A DNA stretch of 42,268 nt from Sphingomonadales bacterium (GTDB lineage Bacteria > Pseudomonadota > Alphaproteobacteria > Sphingomonadales > Sphingomonadaceae): the NCBI GenBank assembly GCA_006226685.1, contig SBGG01000030.1, positions 1 through 42,268 on the forward strand, given 5' to 3'. A program made the position numbers and the translations under genes. Positions 26,832 to 37,754 of this stretch are shown in pieces (position 1 is the first letter of the stretch; each line of letters begins with the position of its first letter). The notes beneath the pieces were generated by a model. That model was given only the letters and a program-made list of their open reading frames with translations. It searched no databases and had not been told where the DNA came from.

Positions 26832-29264
26832 TCAGAATCTCTTGGTGAACTCGATCCCGACCTTACGCGGGCTGAGTACATTCTGCGCATAATAGCGGGA
26901 GATGATACCGTTGTTGATAATCCGGCGACTCAGATCGTTACCAACCGAAGTCACCGCATATTTGTCGAAGATATTGTCGGCATAGAGCTTCACCTCAATG
27001 TCATCGAGCTTATAGGCAATATATGCACGATGAACGGTGTAGGAGGGCAGCTTCTCGCCACCGGCCCGTCCTCCGACGCGGGTCAGGACATTACCCTGAT
27101 AGGTTGCTGTCCAATTGAGGTCGATATCGGCATTGCCTGCCGGAATGGTGTAGGTGACACCCAGACTGCCCGAATTCTTCGCCGACCCCGGCAGGCGATC
27201 GCCATCGAGAACATCGACGTCGATATTCTTGGGCCGCGCACTCAAATCCTGATTGCGCTCTGAAAGCAGGCCGATGACATCCTCGGTCAGGTGCGCATCA
27301 TTATAGGAATAGGTTCCCATGATACGCAGATTGTCGATCGGCCGCGCGGTAAAGTTGAACTCGACCCCCTTGGAAACGGCGGAACCGCCATTCACGATGA
27401 TACCGGTCGCACCATAGGTCGTCTGGCTGGCAAGCTGAATTCCGCTCCAGTCAATATGATATACGGCCAGATTGGTGGTCAGCCTGCGGTCGAACAGGCT
27501 CGCGCGAACACCCAGTTCGGCGTTCTTGACCTTGTCCGGCCCATAGAAAAGTTCGTTGGGCAGCGCGCAGGCGTTCTGAACATCCGTCAGGTCGGCGGGG
27601 CAGGCAGCCACACGGTTCGGTCCGCCGATGCGATAGCCCTTGCTGTAGGTCGCATAGACCATCAGATCCGGCGAGAATTTATAGGAGGTGTTGAACTTCC
27701 AAACAAAACCGTCATCGCTGGCCTTACCACCGCCGGGCACGCCATAATCCAGTAATGGCGCGGAACCGAGCAGCGGAAGTGCAATCTGCCCGACCGACGA
27801 AGCTTTATAGTCAAAATATCGTACGCCGCCGGTCACCTGCCAAGCATCCGTCACATTGAACGTACCTTCGGCAAACAACGCCTTTTCCGTCGTCTTATTG
27901 CTTGTCAGGCTGGCATATTCAATAGCTTCGGGATAATTCTGGTCATAAACAACCGGGCCGAAATAATATTCCGGCAGACCCGGGACGATTTCCTTATAGT
28001 CGGAATGGTACTTCAGCTTGTTATAGAAACCGCCAATTACCCAGCTAAACGGCCCGCCATGGGTCGATACCAGCCGAACTTCCTGCGTGAACTGGCGATA
28101 GTTGACATTGCTTTTCGTATAGCCGGAAAAGGCCGAGAATAGTTCATAGCCATAATCGAGATCCAGCAACAGATCAGTCACGTCGCTCGAACTCTTGATC
28201 GTCCGCTTCGAATAAGCGGATGAGGAAACCAGCTGCGCGATTTCGCCCAGTTCCAGCTCGACCTCGGCGCTGATCATATGCGACTTGCGGTTCGACGGCT
28301 CCAGATAACGCCAGGGCGCCTCATATTTGCCGGTACCGGCCACGCCCCCGCCATTGGCCTGACGGCCGTTCGACTTGGTCTGCTGATACAGATAGGTGAT
28401 GTAAACGTTCATTCCCTCGAACGGGAACAGGCCGAGCTGATTGCGGGTCGCATAGGTCAGTTCGGAGTTCGCATCCTTGTAGGAATAAAGATTGTCGGCA
28501 AGCTGATCGGAAGTGCCCAGCGGATCCGTCCACGACGTCGCGGGCATGCCGGGCTGCGGCAACGAAACGCCCGGATTTTTCACCAGAGAGTTATAATCGA
28601 TGAAGCCCGGATCATTATAATAGCCGGCGGTCGAACGCAGCGCGATCTTGCCGGGCACGATCGGGATATTGATGGTTCCGTTGAAGCTGAAGCCCGGATC
28701 GGAAGCATGGGCGACATCATAGACCTTGCCGCTGAACTGCCCGGACCACTCATTGGGGTTGGGGCGATTCGGGATGTAGCGGATCGCGCCTGCCATCGTG
28801 GCCGACCCATAAAGCGTACCCTGCGGGCCGAGCAGCGTTTCGACACGGTCGATATCGAGGAATTTGACGTCGAGATAGAGCGGCACTTCGCCCAGATAGG
28901 TCGCCAGCGTGGTGTTGTTATTGCCACCAGTGGAAGAGGTATCGTCGGCATTCAGGCCGCGCAGCACGATCGTGCCGGTATTGCGCGGACCGGTATCGAG
29001 AACCGTCATGCCCGGCGTGAACGCGCCAAGGTCGCGAACATCGTCCAGACCCTGTTCGGCGATTTCCTCGGAAGACATGGCGGCAATATTGATCGGAACA
29101 TCCTGCAACGACACAGCGCGGCGGGTGGCGGTAACGACGATCGCATCACCATATCCCGAATCCGCACTTTCCACGGCGTCCTGCGCATGAGCCGGCGCAC
29201 AGGAAAGCCCGGCCATGGCGGTCGCCGACAACAGCGCCAGACGCGTGAAATTGATTGTTTTCAT
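26832..29264 (-). CDS. TonB-dependent outer-membrane receptor
   Basis: The 810-residue protein has a signal peptide (MKTINFTRLALLSATAMAG...AHA-QD), a plug domain (DAIVVTATRRAVSLQDVPINIAAMS through NTGTIVLRGLNADD) and a long beta-barrel ending in aromatic F (GIEFTKRF), as required for BAM insertion. It has no N-terminal signalling extension. The sphingomonad-type receptors with ATRR...QDVPINI plugs import diverse organics; the nearby sulfatase suggests a sulfated substrate, which is an inference. A terminator follows. Confidence 0.93.
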   Translation of the reverse strand: MKTINFTRLALLSATAMAGLSCAPAHAQDAVESADSGYGDAIVVTATRRAVSLQDVPINIAAMSSEEIAEQGLDDVRDLGAFTPGMTVLDTGPRNTGTIVLRGLNADDTSSTGGNNNTTLATYLGEVPLYLDVKFLDIDRVETLLGPQGTLYGSATMAGAIRYIPNRPNPNEWSGQFSGKVYDVAHASDPGFSFNGTINIPIVPGKIALRSTAGYYNDPGFIDYNSLVKNPGVSLPQPGMPATSWTDPLGTSDQLADNLYSYKDANSELTYATRNQLGLFPFEGMNVYITYLYQQTKSNGRQANGGGVAGTGKYEAPWRYLEPSNRKSHMISAEVELELGEIAQLVSSSAYSKRTIKSSSDVTDLLLDLDYGYELFSAFSGYTKSNVNYRQFTQEVRLVSTHGGPFSWVIGGFYNKLKYHSDYKEIVPGLPEYYFGPVVYDQNYPEAIEYASLTSNKTTEKALFAEGTFNVTDAWQVTGGVRYFDYKASSVGQIALPLLGSAPLLDYGVPGGGKASDDGFVWKFNTSYKFSPDLMVYATYSKGYRIGGPNRVAACPADLTDVQNACALPNELFYGPDKVKNAELGVRASLFDRRLTTNLAVYHIDWSGIQLASQTTYGATGIIVNGGSAVSKGVEFNFTARPIDNLRIMGTYSYNDAHLTEDVIGLLSERNQDLSARPKNIDVDVLDGDRLPGSAKNSGSLGVTYTIPAGNADIDLNWTATYQGNVLTRVGGRAGGEKLPSYTVHRAYIAYKLDDIEVKLYADNIFDKYAVTSVGNDLSRRIINNGIISRYYAQNVLSPRKVGIEFTKRF

Positions 29265-29564
29265 ACAACCCCCTTATGGTGTCTCTATCCAAGTCTCTCC
29301 CTGAACCACGCTCTTACCGGCGCTCTTGCCGGGGCCTTGCTCCCGGTCTTTCGTCCTATTTTCATGCTAGGCTAAACAGATGAGAAAGAGGCGCCATGGG
29401 GCATTTGACGTAGGAGAAACCCGACACGGCTCCGGGTGACAACGGCCGCAATATGAAGACGTGCGGGAAACAACCACCAGCATTGCTCTCAACGCGCTGG
29501 TCGGCTATAGTTGCGGCCGCGGATCCGACCGAAGATGCCGGACCGGCAACGCAGGAGAATTTGG
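29265..29564. other. Intergenic region without a supported gene
   Basis: This 300-bp stretch separates the divergent receptor and UrcA genes and presumably holds both promoters. I see no repeat, strong hairpin or RNA gene in it. Confidence 0.5.
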
Positions 29565-29876
29565 ATGCCCAGCAAAATGATCTGGGTCGGCGCATGTGCG
29601 CTGGCCCTCTGCCCTTTCACCGCCAGCGCCAACCCCTTTGCAAGCGACCGGGCCAGTATCTCGGTGCATGATCTGGACCTTTCCACCGCACAGGGCAGAG
29701 CAGCCATGGAGATGCGGATCGGTAACGCTGCCACCGATGTCTGCGGCCGCTCGGTCAGCCATCTGGGGCCGATGGTCCTGGCCAAGGCCACCGCTTGCCG
29801 CGCCGAAGTCAGCGCGGAACTGAGACAGCGCATCGCCGGCCTTCACAAAACGCAAACCCTGGCGTCGGCCGACTGA
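29565..29876 (+). CDS. UrcA family secreted protein
   Basis: The 103-residue protein has a signal peptide (MPSKMIWVGACALALCPFTASA) and the UrcA pattern: ISVHDLDLSTAQGRAAMEMRI, then a Cys (DVCG) and a second Cys near the end (TACRAEV), likely forming a disulfide. The family is common in Sphingomonadales and Caulobacterales; its function is unknown. ATG 29565 follows AGGAGAA, deciding the start over upstream in-frame codons. Confidence 0.85.
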   Translation: MPSKMIWVGACALALCPFTASANPFASDRASISVHDLDLSTAQGRAAMEMRIGNAATDVCGRSVSHLGPMVLAKATACRAEVSAELRQRIAGLHKTQTLASAD

Positions 29877-30031
29877 ACACCCGGCCACCGAAGGAAAGCG
29901 GCATAATCGCGGAGACGCAGTCTTTCGCGATGAAGGATAGCGCCCGGACGCCCTGAAGTCGGACCGGCCAATTGCCCGATCCACACCGTGGGACCGGAAC
30001 ACGGCCGGTGCTGGCCTGACATACAGCCCTG

Positions 30032-30625
30032 TTACCCGGCGACGACAACCTTGTCCGGGTCGGCTTTCGCCATATGCGTCGAAGCACTGGCGAGCAGGTG
30101 AGCGAGATCGGTGCGACTGCTCACCTCTCCCTGTGCGGCAACCTTGCCCGCATCGTTGACAATCATCACATAAGGGGCAGGCATCACATAAGGGGCAGGT
30201 GAGCTTGTACCCTTACCGCTCCTCGAAGACCTGCGCGCAGAACCCGCCCGGACACGCCCCGGCGGCAATGGCCCACCGGCCGCCCCCTGACCGTCACGCG
30301 CAAGGACGAACCTTATCCCCTCTGTCCGCGCCATCAGTTCGGCATCGGGGATGAGCCTCTTCCCCAGTTGACAGCCTTCACTCATGTACAGCAGCATGGT
30401 CGGCAGACCGCTCTCCCCCCCGTCCTGAACATCGGAACCGGCACCTCCCATGCGCGCCGACGGCACTCCTGAGGACGATTGCGCCCGCCAGATCGGGGTC
30501 GCTGCCCCCCGATGTTCATCGGCGCCGCCCTGCCCCCGCACCTTCAGCCTGCGCCCCAGCGCGACGATCGCCACGAACTGCAACAGCACGACGATCCACA
30601 ACAGGAAATTGGAAATGATCAGCAT
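30032..30625 (-). CDS. MauD-like thioredoxin-fold membrane protein, probably degenerate
   Basis: The 197-residue protein has the MauD plan: an N-terminal membrane anchor (ISNFLLWIVVLLQFVAIVALGRRL), a thioredoxin-like region (LLYMSEGCQLGKRLIP) and the C-terminal PYVMIVNDAGKVAAQGEVSSRTDLAHLL. In MauD the redox motif is CPxCK; here it is CQLGK, with one Cys, so disulfide exchange is unlikely. The middle is low-complexity (Arg/Ser/Gly-rich), and an 18-bp tandem duplication repeats PAPYVM. There is no clear ribosome site. No methylamine dehydrogenase genes are near. A decaying or repurposed gene. Confidence 0.6.
   Translation of the reverse strand: MLIISNFLLWIVVLLQFVAIVALGRRLKVRGQGGADEHRGAATPIWRAQSSSGVPSARMGGAGSDVQDGGESGLPTMLLYMSEGCQLGKRLIPDAELMARTEGIRFVLARDGQGAAGGPLPPGRVRAGSARRSSRSGKGTSSPAPYVMPAPYVMIVNDAGKVAAQGEVSSRTDLAHLLASASTHMAKADPDKVVVAG
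30164..30199. repeat. 18-bp tandem duplication inside the MauD-like gene
   Basis: Two exact copies of CATCACATAAGGGGCAGG lie head to tail. The duplication is in frame and doubles PAPYVM in the protein. Confidence 0.9.
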
Positions 30626-30887
30626 GGCGAACCGGCCGGATTATTCCGGAAACGCGGCGGGATGATGGAAGGCAATGTCAACTCTCTCTACCTCATTGAC
30701 CCGACCGGAGACAGCATGACCTCTGTCCCGAACCCCATGGTGAACGGAAACACACCCCCGGACCATCGGGTGATTGACGTATCGGAGAGGTATCGCGCAC
30801 ATTATCGTCAGAGGCGATGACAGCCCTCCTCCCTACGTCAATCACCCCATTTTCCACAGGACTACAGCCCGATAGAGGCCATATCCT

Positions 30888-32438
30888 ATGGAATATCGAG
30901 CTATGAAGCAGGGGCATGAGATGACGTCACAAGCGCGGGGATCGATCAGGGCATGGGGCCTTGGCGTGATATTAGCGGCAACGGCCCTGACTTCCGTCGC
31001 CGTCATTGCGGAGGGCAGCAAGCCCAGCCTCCCGGCCGAACTGGAACAGAAGGTTTCCAGCCTGCCCAAGGAAAAGCGCGATTTTCTGACTTCGGATGCC
31101 GCCGAAGCCCTCGCCGGCTCCTTCCCCAAGCTGTTCCAGAGACTCGAAGGGCGGCCCGTCGCCGAGATTGAGGCCTATATTGACGGACTGATGAGCGCGG
31201 CCGAAGCTGTCCGCTTCCACCCCGAAACCGATATGGCGTCGATCCCTCTCAACACGGAATCGCCCTTCTTCAACGCGTGGAAGGTCGAGCGTCCGCGCAC
31301 CATGGATCCGAAACGCGAACCCGGGCCGTTTCACCTCAGCCGCTATCTGTTTCAGGGCGGCCATCAGGGCGTCTATGGCAGCGGCATCGCAACATTTGCA
31401 GGTGCGCCGGTCGCCCTCTATCCCGAAGACCTGATCGCAGGGAAGGTCGATGTCGCGATCGTCGGCGCGCCGCTCGATATGGGGTCGGGCTATCGCGGGG
31501 CCAGAGGCGGCCCGGCCGCGATGCGCAACCAATATGGCATTGGCGGCATCGACATGTTCACGGCGATCGACCCGAGCAAGGAACTCAACATCGTCGATTA
31601 TGGCGATATCGCGGTCGACAATATGAGTACCGAGCTGACCGTGCGGCATGTGCGCGAGCGCGTCGCCGAAATCGCCAGGACCGGCACTCTGCCCTTCATC
31701 GTCGGCGGCGACCACAGCCTTGAATATCCCGATGTCGCCGCCCTTGCCGATGTCCATGGCAAGGGCAGTTTCAGCGTCATTCACTTCGATTCGCATTTCG
31801 ACGCGGGTCAGGGCGGCGTGCATTTCATCACCCATGGCGCGCCTGTCTATCGCGCGGTCAAGGAAGGCCATGTCCGGGGCCAGGATTATATCCAGGTCGG
31901 CCTGCGCGGTCCCTGGCCGCAGGCCGAGGGCTTTGAATGGATGCGCAACAACGGCATGCATTATTACACCATGCCCACCATCGAAAAATATGGTTGGGCA
32001 ACGGTGATGGAAAATGTGCTGAAGGATGCGAAGGCCAACGGCAAAAAGCTCTATATCTCGTTCGATGTCGATATCCTCGACCCCTCGGTTCAGCCCGCGA
32101 CCGGCACCCCGGTGCCCGGCGGGCTCACCATGCGCGAGGCAATCCCGATGATCCGCCGCCTGTGCGCGGAAAATGAGATGATCGGGTTCGAAATCGTCGA
32201 ACTCGCGCCGCAACTCGACACCAGCTATCGCAGCGCGCTCAACGCCAATTTCATCATGCACGCCTGCCTGACCGGTGTCGCCATGCGTAAGAAAGGCATT
32301 ACCCAGCCCGGCTTCCTCGCCGACCTCATGACCGACCATCACCAGCCCGAAGCCGGCCTGAAGGGAGCGAAAAGCGGCAAGGCGGAAAAAATCGATCCCG
32401 ATTATCCGAATCTGAAGCGCACGCGCCCCGGCACCTGA
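30888..32438 (+). CDS. Exported or membrane-anchored agmatinase-family ureohydrolase
   Basis: The 516-residue protein has an N-terminal hydrophobic segment (about 22-41) as signal or anchor, a helical region unique to this subgroup (about 45-140), and a ureohydrolase domain from about 187. Its Mn (or Ni) ligands are all present: H276 in GGDHS; D301, H303 and D305 in HFDSHFD; D393 and D395 in SFDVDILDP. The usual DAH is DSH. Such enzymes split guanidino compounds to urea and an amine; agmatine, guanidinobutyrate or guanidine are possible, and sequence does not decide. The urease operon starts about 190 bp downstream on the same strand. An alternative start at ATG 30921 has a better AGGGG site. 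Confidence 0.85.
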   Translation: MEYRAMKQGHEMTSQARGSIRAWGLGVILAATALTSVAVIAEGSKPSLPAELEQKVSSLPKEKRDFLTSDAAEALAGSFPKLFQRLEGRPVAEIEAYIDGLMSAAEAVRFHPETDMASIPLNTESPFFNAWKVERPRTMDPKREPGPFHLSRYLFQGGHQGVYGSGIATFAGAPVALYPEDLIAGKVDVAIVGAPLDMGSGYRGARGGPAAMRNQYGIGGIDMFTAIDPSKELNIVDYGDIAVDNMSTELTVRHVRERVAEIARTGTLPFIVGGDHSLEYPDVAALADVHGKGSFSVIHFDSHFDAGQGGVHFITHGAPVYRAVKEGHVRGQDYIQVGLRGPWPQAEGFEWMRNNGMHYYTMPTIEKYGWATVMENVLKDAKANGKKLYISFDVDILDPSVQPATGTPVPGGLTMREAIPMIRRLCAENEMIGFEIVELAPQLDTSYRSALNANFIMHACLTGVAMRKKGITQPGFLADLMTDHHQPEAGLKGAKSGKAEKIDPDYPNLKRTRPGT

Positions 32439-32630
32439 CCGTTTCTCCCCGACCAGCCATTCCCTTCGGGTCGCGCGGGGAAAGGAAGAAGGGGAGCGAT
32501 GCCCCGGACGGTTCCCTTACCCTGTCCGGGGCATCCCGCCGCCATCACCATGGCGGCCATTGCGTGACAAGCACCGATCCATACGTTAAACGCCCCATGT
32601 CGCGGCAAAGCGGCGACCCGCACCTTGGCA

Positions 32631-33509
32631 ATGATGAAGCAGATGACGTACCCCGATGACAGGACGGCGGGCCCCTCCCCCGTGGCGAAAGGGGTTGTGC
32701 GTCATCAGCGGGTCGACGGCCATGGACGGATCGTTTTTTCCCGTTTCGGCATTTCCGACCTGTATCAGCGCGCGCCCTGCCGCCTGCTTTTTCCGGACGG
32801 AGAGAAAGAAGACTTCCCCCTCGCCGTCCTTCTGACCACCAGCGGCGGCCTGACCGGGGGCGACCGCATATGTTTCGATATGCGCGTGGCGGAAGGCGCG
32901 CGCGGCACGGTAACCACCCAGGCGGCAGAAAAGCTGTACCGCGTGCTGCCGGGCGATCCCGATATCCGCATCGACACACGAATCGAGGTCGCCCATGGCG
33001 GTATCGCCGAATGGCTGGCGCAGGAAGCGATCCTGTTCGACCGCAGCCGCCTGCGCCGCACGGTCGATGTGGACCTGATGGGCGACGCCCGGATGCTTGG
33101 CGTGGAGTTGACGATGTTCGGGCGCGATGCGATGGGCGAACGGTTCGCAACCGGCCTCCTTCATGATGGCTGGCGCGTGCGCCGCGACGGGCGGCTGATC
33201 TGGGCCGATGCACTGCACCTCGACGGCGATTGCACGACACAGGCCGCCCTTCCCTTCGGCTTTGGCGAGGCCCGCGCGATCGCCACGCTGATCTATGCGG
33301 GGCCGGATGCCGCCACCCATATCGAATTGGCGCGCACGCTTGCCCCGGCCCCACATGGCGGGGCGACCTGCATCAACGATATCCTCATCCTCCGCCTGAT
33401 CAACAGCGACGCCATGGCCCTGCGCGCCGCCGCTGTCCATGCGCTGTCCGCCCTGCGCGCCGCCACCATCGGCGCGCCCACCCGCCTCCCTGCTGTCTGG
33501 ACCTGCTGA
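32631..33509 (+). CDS. ureD: Urease accessory protein UreD
   Basis: The 292-residue UreD is the scaffold that binds apo-urease and, with UreF and UreG, delivers nickel. Characteristic segments are [25 protein letters not shown] and [14 protein letters not shown]. The start is uncertain: no strong ribosome site is visible, and TTG 32625 or ATG 32631, 32634 or 32643 are all possible. The stop overlaps the ureA start by one base (TGATG), so translation is coupled. Confidence 0.93.
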   Translation: MMKQMTYPDDRTAGPSPVAKGVVRHQRVDGHGRIVFSRFGISDLYQRAPCRLLFPDGEKEDFPLAVLLTTSGGLTGGDRICFDMRVAEGARGTVTTQAAEKLYRVLPGDPDIRIDTRIEVAHGGIAEWLAQEAILFDRSRLRRTVDVDLMGDARMLGVELTMFGRDAMGERFATGLLHDGWRVRRDGRLIWADALHLDGDCTTQAALPFGFGEARAIATLIYAGPDAATHIELARTLAPAPHGGATCINDILILRLINSDAMALRAAAVHALSALRAATIGAPTRLPAVWTC

Positions 33510-33829
33510 TGCAACTCACCCCCCGCGAAAAGGACAAGCTGCTCGTCGCCATGGCGGCGATGGTCGCCCGCAACCGCCTCGAACGCGGCGTGAAGCTGAA
33601 CTATCCCGAGGCGATCGCGCTCATCACCGAACATGTGGTCGAGGGCGCGCGCGATGGCAAAAGCGTCGCCGACCTGATGGCGAGCGGCGGCCATGTGCTG
33701 ACCGCCGATCAGGTGATGGAGGGCATAGCCGACATGATCCATGATGTGCAGGTCGAGGCGACCTTTCCGGACGGCACCAAGCTCGTCACCGTTCACCGGC
33801 CCATCCGCGCGAAGGAGGAAGGCGCATGA
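33509..33829 (+). CDS. ureA: Urease gamma subunit
   Basis: The 106-residue gamma subunit starts [35 protein letters not shown]..., a near-textbook UreA, and ends in the conserved [20 protein letters not shown]. Length is the usual ~100. It is a structural part of the (alpha-beta-gamma)3 enzyme. It overlaps ureD by one base and ureB by four. Confidence 0.97.
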   Translation: MQLTPREKDKLLVAMAAMVARNRLERGVKLNYPEAIALITEHVVEGARDGKSVADLMASGGHVLTADQVMEGIADMIHDVQVEATFPDGTKLVTVHRPIRAKEEGA

Positions 33830-34145
33830 CTCCGAAAGCGATCGTTCCAGGTGAAATTATCCCGGCCGAGGGCGAAATCATCCTCAACGCCGATGCGACC
33901 GCGATCATGCTGACCGTCGCCAATAGCGGCGACCGCCCGATTCAGGTGGGCAGCCATTATCATTTCGCCGAAACCAACCCCGCGCTGATCTTCGATCGCG
34001 ACGCCGCGCGCGGCCATCGGCTCGACATCGCGCCGGGCACCGCCATCCGCTTCGAACCGGGCCAGAGCCGCACCGTCACCCTGATCCCCTATGGCGGAAA
34101 GCGACGCGTCGTCGGCTTCCGCGCCGAAATCATGGGAGAGCTTTG

Positions 34146-34146
<1 letters not shown>
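33826..34146 (+). CDS. ureB: Urease beta subunit
   Basis: The 106-residue beta subunit has [11 protein letters not shown] near the start, [19 protein letters not shown] and the C-terminal [17 protein letters not shown]. Beta and gamma are separate genes, unlike the fused form in Helicobacter. It overlaps ureA by 4 bp and ureC by one base. Confidence 0.97.
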
Positions 34147-35858
<1,712 letters not shown>

Positions 35859-35870
35859 GGAGAAAGAAAG

Positions 35871-36410
35871 ATGGTGAACGCCCGCTCGGTCATTTCTCCT
35901 TGCGACTGGTCAGTCCGGACCGCCGCCGATGTCATCACGCTCGATTATGACACGCGTCACCGGCGGCGGCTTGCACTTGTCGCCGATGGTGGCACCGCCT
36001 TTCTGCTCGACCTACCGCGCGCAGCGGTGCTGCTGGAAGGCGACGGCCTGCTGCTCGACGACGGGCGGCTTGTTCGCGTTGCGGCGGCCGACGAACCGTT
36101 AATGCATGTGGTTGCGGGTCCGGGTACAAGTCTTGCCCGCCTCGCCTGGCATATCGGCAATCGTCATCTGCCCGCGGTCATCCATGACGATCATCTTCTG
36201 CTGCGCGAGGACCATGTAATCGCCGCGATGCTGGAAGGGCTGGGCGCGACGGTTACCCGCGTGATGGCGGCCTTCACCCCGGAACAGGGCGCCTATAGCG
36301 GCGGCGGCCACTCCCACGGCCATGGTCACTCTCATAGGCATGAACATGAGCATAGGCATGGCGAGGACGACCATCATCACGGGCATCATCATCACGACCA
36401 TGCTCACTGA
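35871..36410 (+). CDS. ureE: Urease nickel chaperone UreE with long His-rich tail
   Basis: The 179-residue UreE has a peptide-binding N-terminal domain, a metal-binding domain with HLPAVIHDDHLL (metal-bridging His) and a tail from about residue 145 that contains 18 His, interspersed with Gly, Glu and Asp. Such tails store or buffer nickel. It follows ureC by 12 bp with GGAG as ribosome site. The ureF gene begins inside the codons for the tail (11-bp overlap). Confidence 0.95.
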   Translation: MVNARSVISPCDWSVRTAADVITLDYDTRHRRRLALVADGGTAFLLDLPRAAVLLEGDGLLLDDGRLVRVAAADEPLMHVVAGPGTSLARLAWHIGNRHLPAVIHDDHLLLREDHVIAAMLEGLGATVTRVMAAFTPEQGAYSGGGHSHGHGHSHRHEHEHRHGEDDHHHGHHHHDHAH

Positions 36411-37080
36411 CGCCGCCCTTCAACCGCTGCTGGCCTGGACCTCGCCCTCCTATCCGATCGGCGCCTATACCTATAGCCATGGCCTTGAAACCGCCGTCGA
36501 TGACGGACGCGTGCGCACCGCCACCGACATTGTCGCCTATGTCGAAGCGGTGCTGAGCCGGGGCGGCGGCTGGGTGGACGCGGTGCTGTTCGCCCATGGC
36601 TGGCGCGCGGCGGGGGATGCGCACGCCTTCGATGACATTGCCGATCTCGCCGCCGCCTTCCGGGGCAGCAGCGAGACGATGCTGGAAAGCCTCCAGCAGG
36701 GCCGTTCCTTCCTTCAGGTAACGATGAAGGCCTGGCCGCATGAGGCGCTGACCGCCTTTGCCGCACGCCGGGGCGACCTGCCGGTCGCGCATTGCACCGT
36801 GATGGCACTGGCCTGCGCCGCCCATGGCCTGCCGCTCGAACCCGCGCTTCACGCCTATATGCACGGCATGGCGGCAAATCTCGTTTCGGCGGGCGTGCGC
36901 CTGATCCCGCTAGGCCAGACAGACGGCCAGATCGCGACCGCAACGCTGTCGCGCCTTATCCCCGGCATCGCGGAGCGAGCGCTGGCCACGTCGCTTGACG
37001 ATCTCGGCACCGCCGCCCCATTACTGGAGCTGGCGTCCTTCCATCACGAAACCCTCTATACAAGGCTGTTCCGCTCATGA
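36400..37080 (+). CDS. ureF: Urease accessory protein UreF
   Basis: The 226-residue UreF carries the family blocks [24 protein letters not shown] at the N terminus and IPLGQTDGQ near 200, and bridges UreD and UreG during nickel insertion. Start ATG 36400 lies inside the ureE tail, giving [11 protein letters not shown]; upstream in-frame codons would translate the His-tail DNA in another frame and are rejected. It overlaps ureG by 4 bp. Confidence 0.95.
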   Translation: MLTDAALQPLLAWTSPSYPIGAYTYSHGLETAVDDGRVRTATDIVAYVEAVLSRGGGWVDAVLFAHGWRAAGDAHAFDDIADLAAAFRGSSETMLESLQQGRSFLQVTMKAWPHEALTAFAARRGDLPVAHCTVMALACAAHGLPLEPALHAYMHGMAANLVSAGVRLIPLGQTDGQIATATLSRLIPGIAERALATSLDDLGTAAPLLELASFHHETLYTRLFRS

Positions 37081-37754
37081 CCGAAGCCTCCGCCCCCTTG
37101 CCCGATCTCGCCGCTCCATCAGGTGGCCCGTCGAACGGCCCGTTGCGCGTCGGCATCGGCGGCCCGGTCGGTTCCGGCAAGACGGCGCTGACCGACCGGC
37201 TCTGCAAGGCGATGCGCGACCATTATAATATCGCCGCCATCACCAACGATATCTACACGCGCGAGGATGCGGAGTTTCTCAACCGCTCCGGCGCACTCGC
37301 GCCCGAACGCATCATGGGCGTCGAAACCGGCGGATGCCCGCATACCGCCATCCGCGAGGACGCCAGCATCAACCTTGCCGCCGTCGACCAGATGGCATCG
37401 CGTTTTCCCGGCCTTGAACTCATCTTCATCGAAAGCGGCGGCGACAATCTCGCCGCGACCTTCAGCCCGGAACTGGCCGACATCACCCTCTATGTGATCG
37501 ACGTGTCGGCGGGCGACAAAATCCCGCGCAAGGGCGGCCCCGGCATCACCCGGTCCGACCTTCTCATCATCAACAAGATCGACCTTGCCCCCCTGGTCGG
37601 CGCCAGCCTTGAGGTGATGGACCGGGACGCAAAGAAGATGCGCGGCGACCGGCCATTCCTCTTCACCAACCTCAAGGACAATATCGGCCTTGATGACATC
37701 ATCACCTTCATCGTGCGCGCTGGCGGCCTGCCGGGAAGGCCCTTGACCCGATGA
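37077..37754 (+). CDS. ureG: Urease accessory GTPase UreG
   Basis: The 225-residue SIMIBI-class GTPase has P-loop [11 protein letters not shown] (about 28-38), the nickel/zinc CPH motif in [34 protein letters not shown] and NKIDLAP. It powers nickel delivery to UreC. It overlaps ureF by 4 bp and, unusually, overlaps the sensor kinase gene by 4 bp (ATGA). The operon contains no urea or nickel transporter gene of a usual type (no ureJ/hupE, urtABCDE or yut). Confidence 0.97.
   Translation: MTEASAPLPDLAAPSGGPSNGPLRVGIGGPVGSGKTALTDRLCKAMRDHYNIAAITNDIYTREDAEFLNRSGALAPERIMGVETGGCPHTAIREDASINLAAVDQMASRFPGLELIFIESGGDNLAATFSPELADITLYVIDVSAGDKIPRKGGPGITRSDLLIINKIDLAPLVGASLEVMDRDAKKMRGDRPFLFTNLKDNIGLDDIITFIVRAGGLPGRPLTR

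Noticed and set aside
30972..32342. 456-codon minus-strand frame opposite the ureohydrolase gene
   Set aside because: Antisense shadow of a clearly recognisable gene on the plus strand.
32597..32659. About 20-codon leader peptide overlapping the ureD start
   Set aside because: It opens and closes correctly, but there is no ribosome site and no regulatory hairpin pattern to support it.
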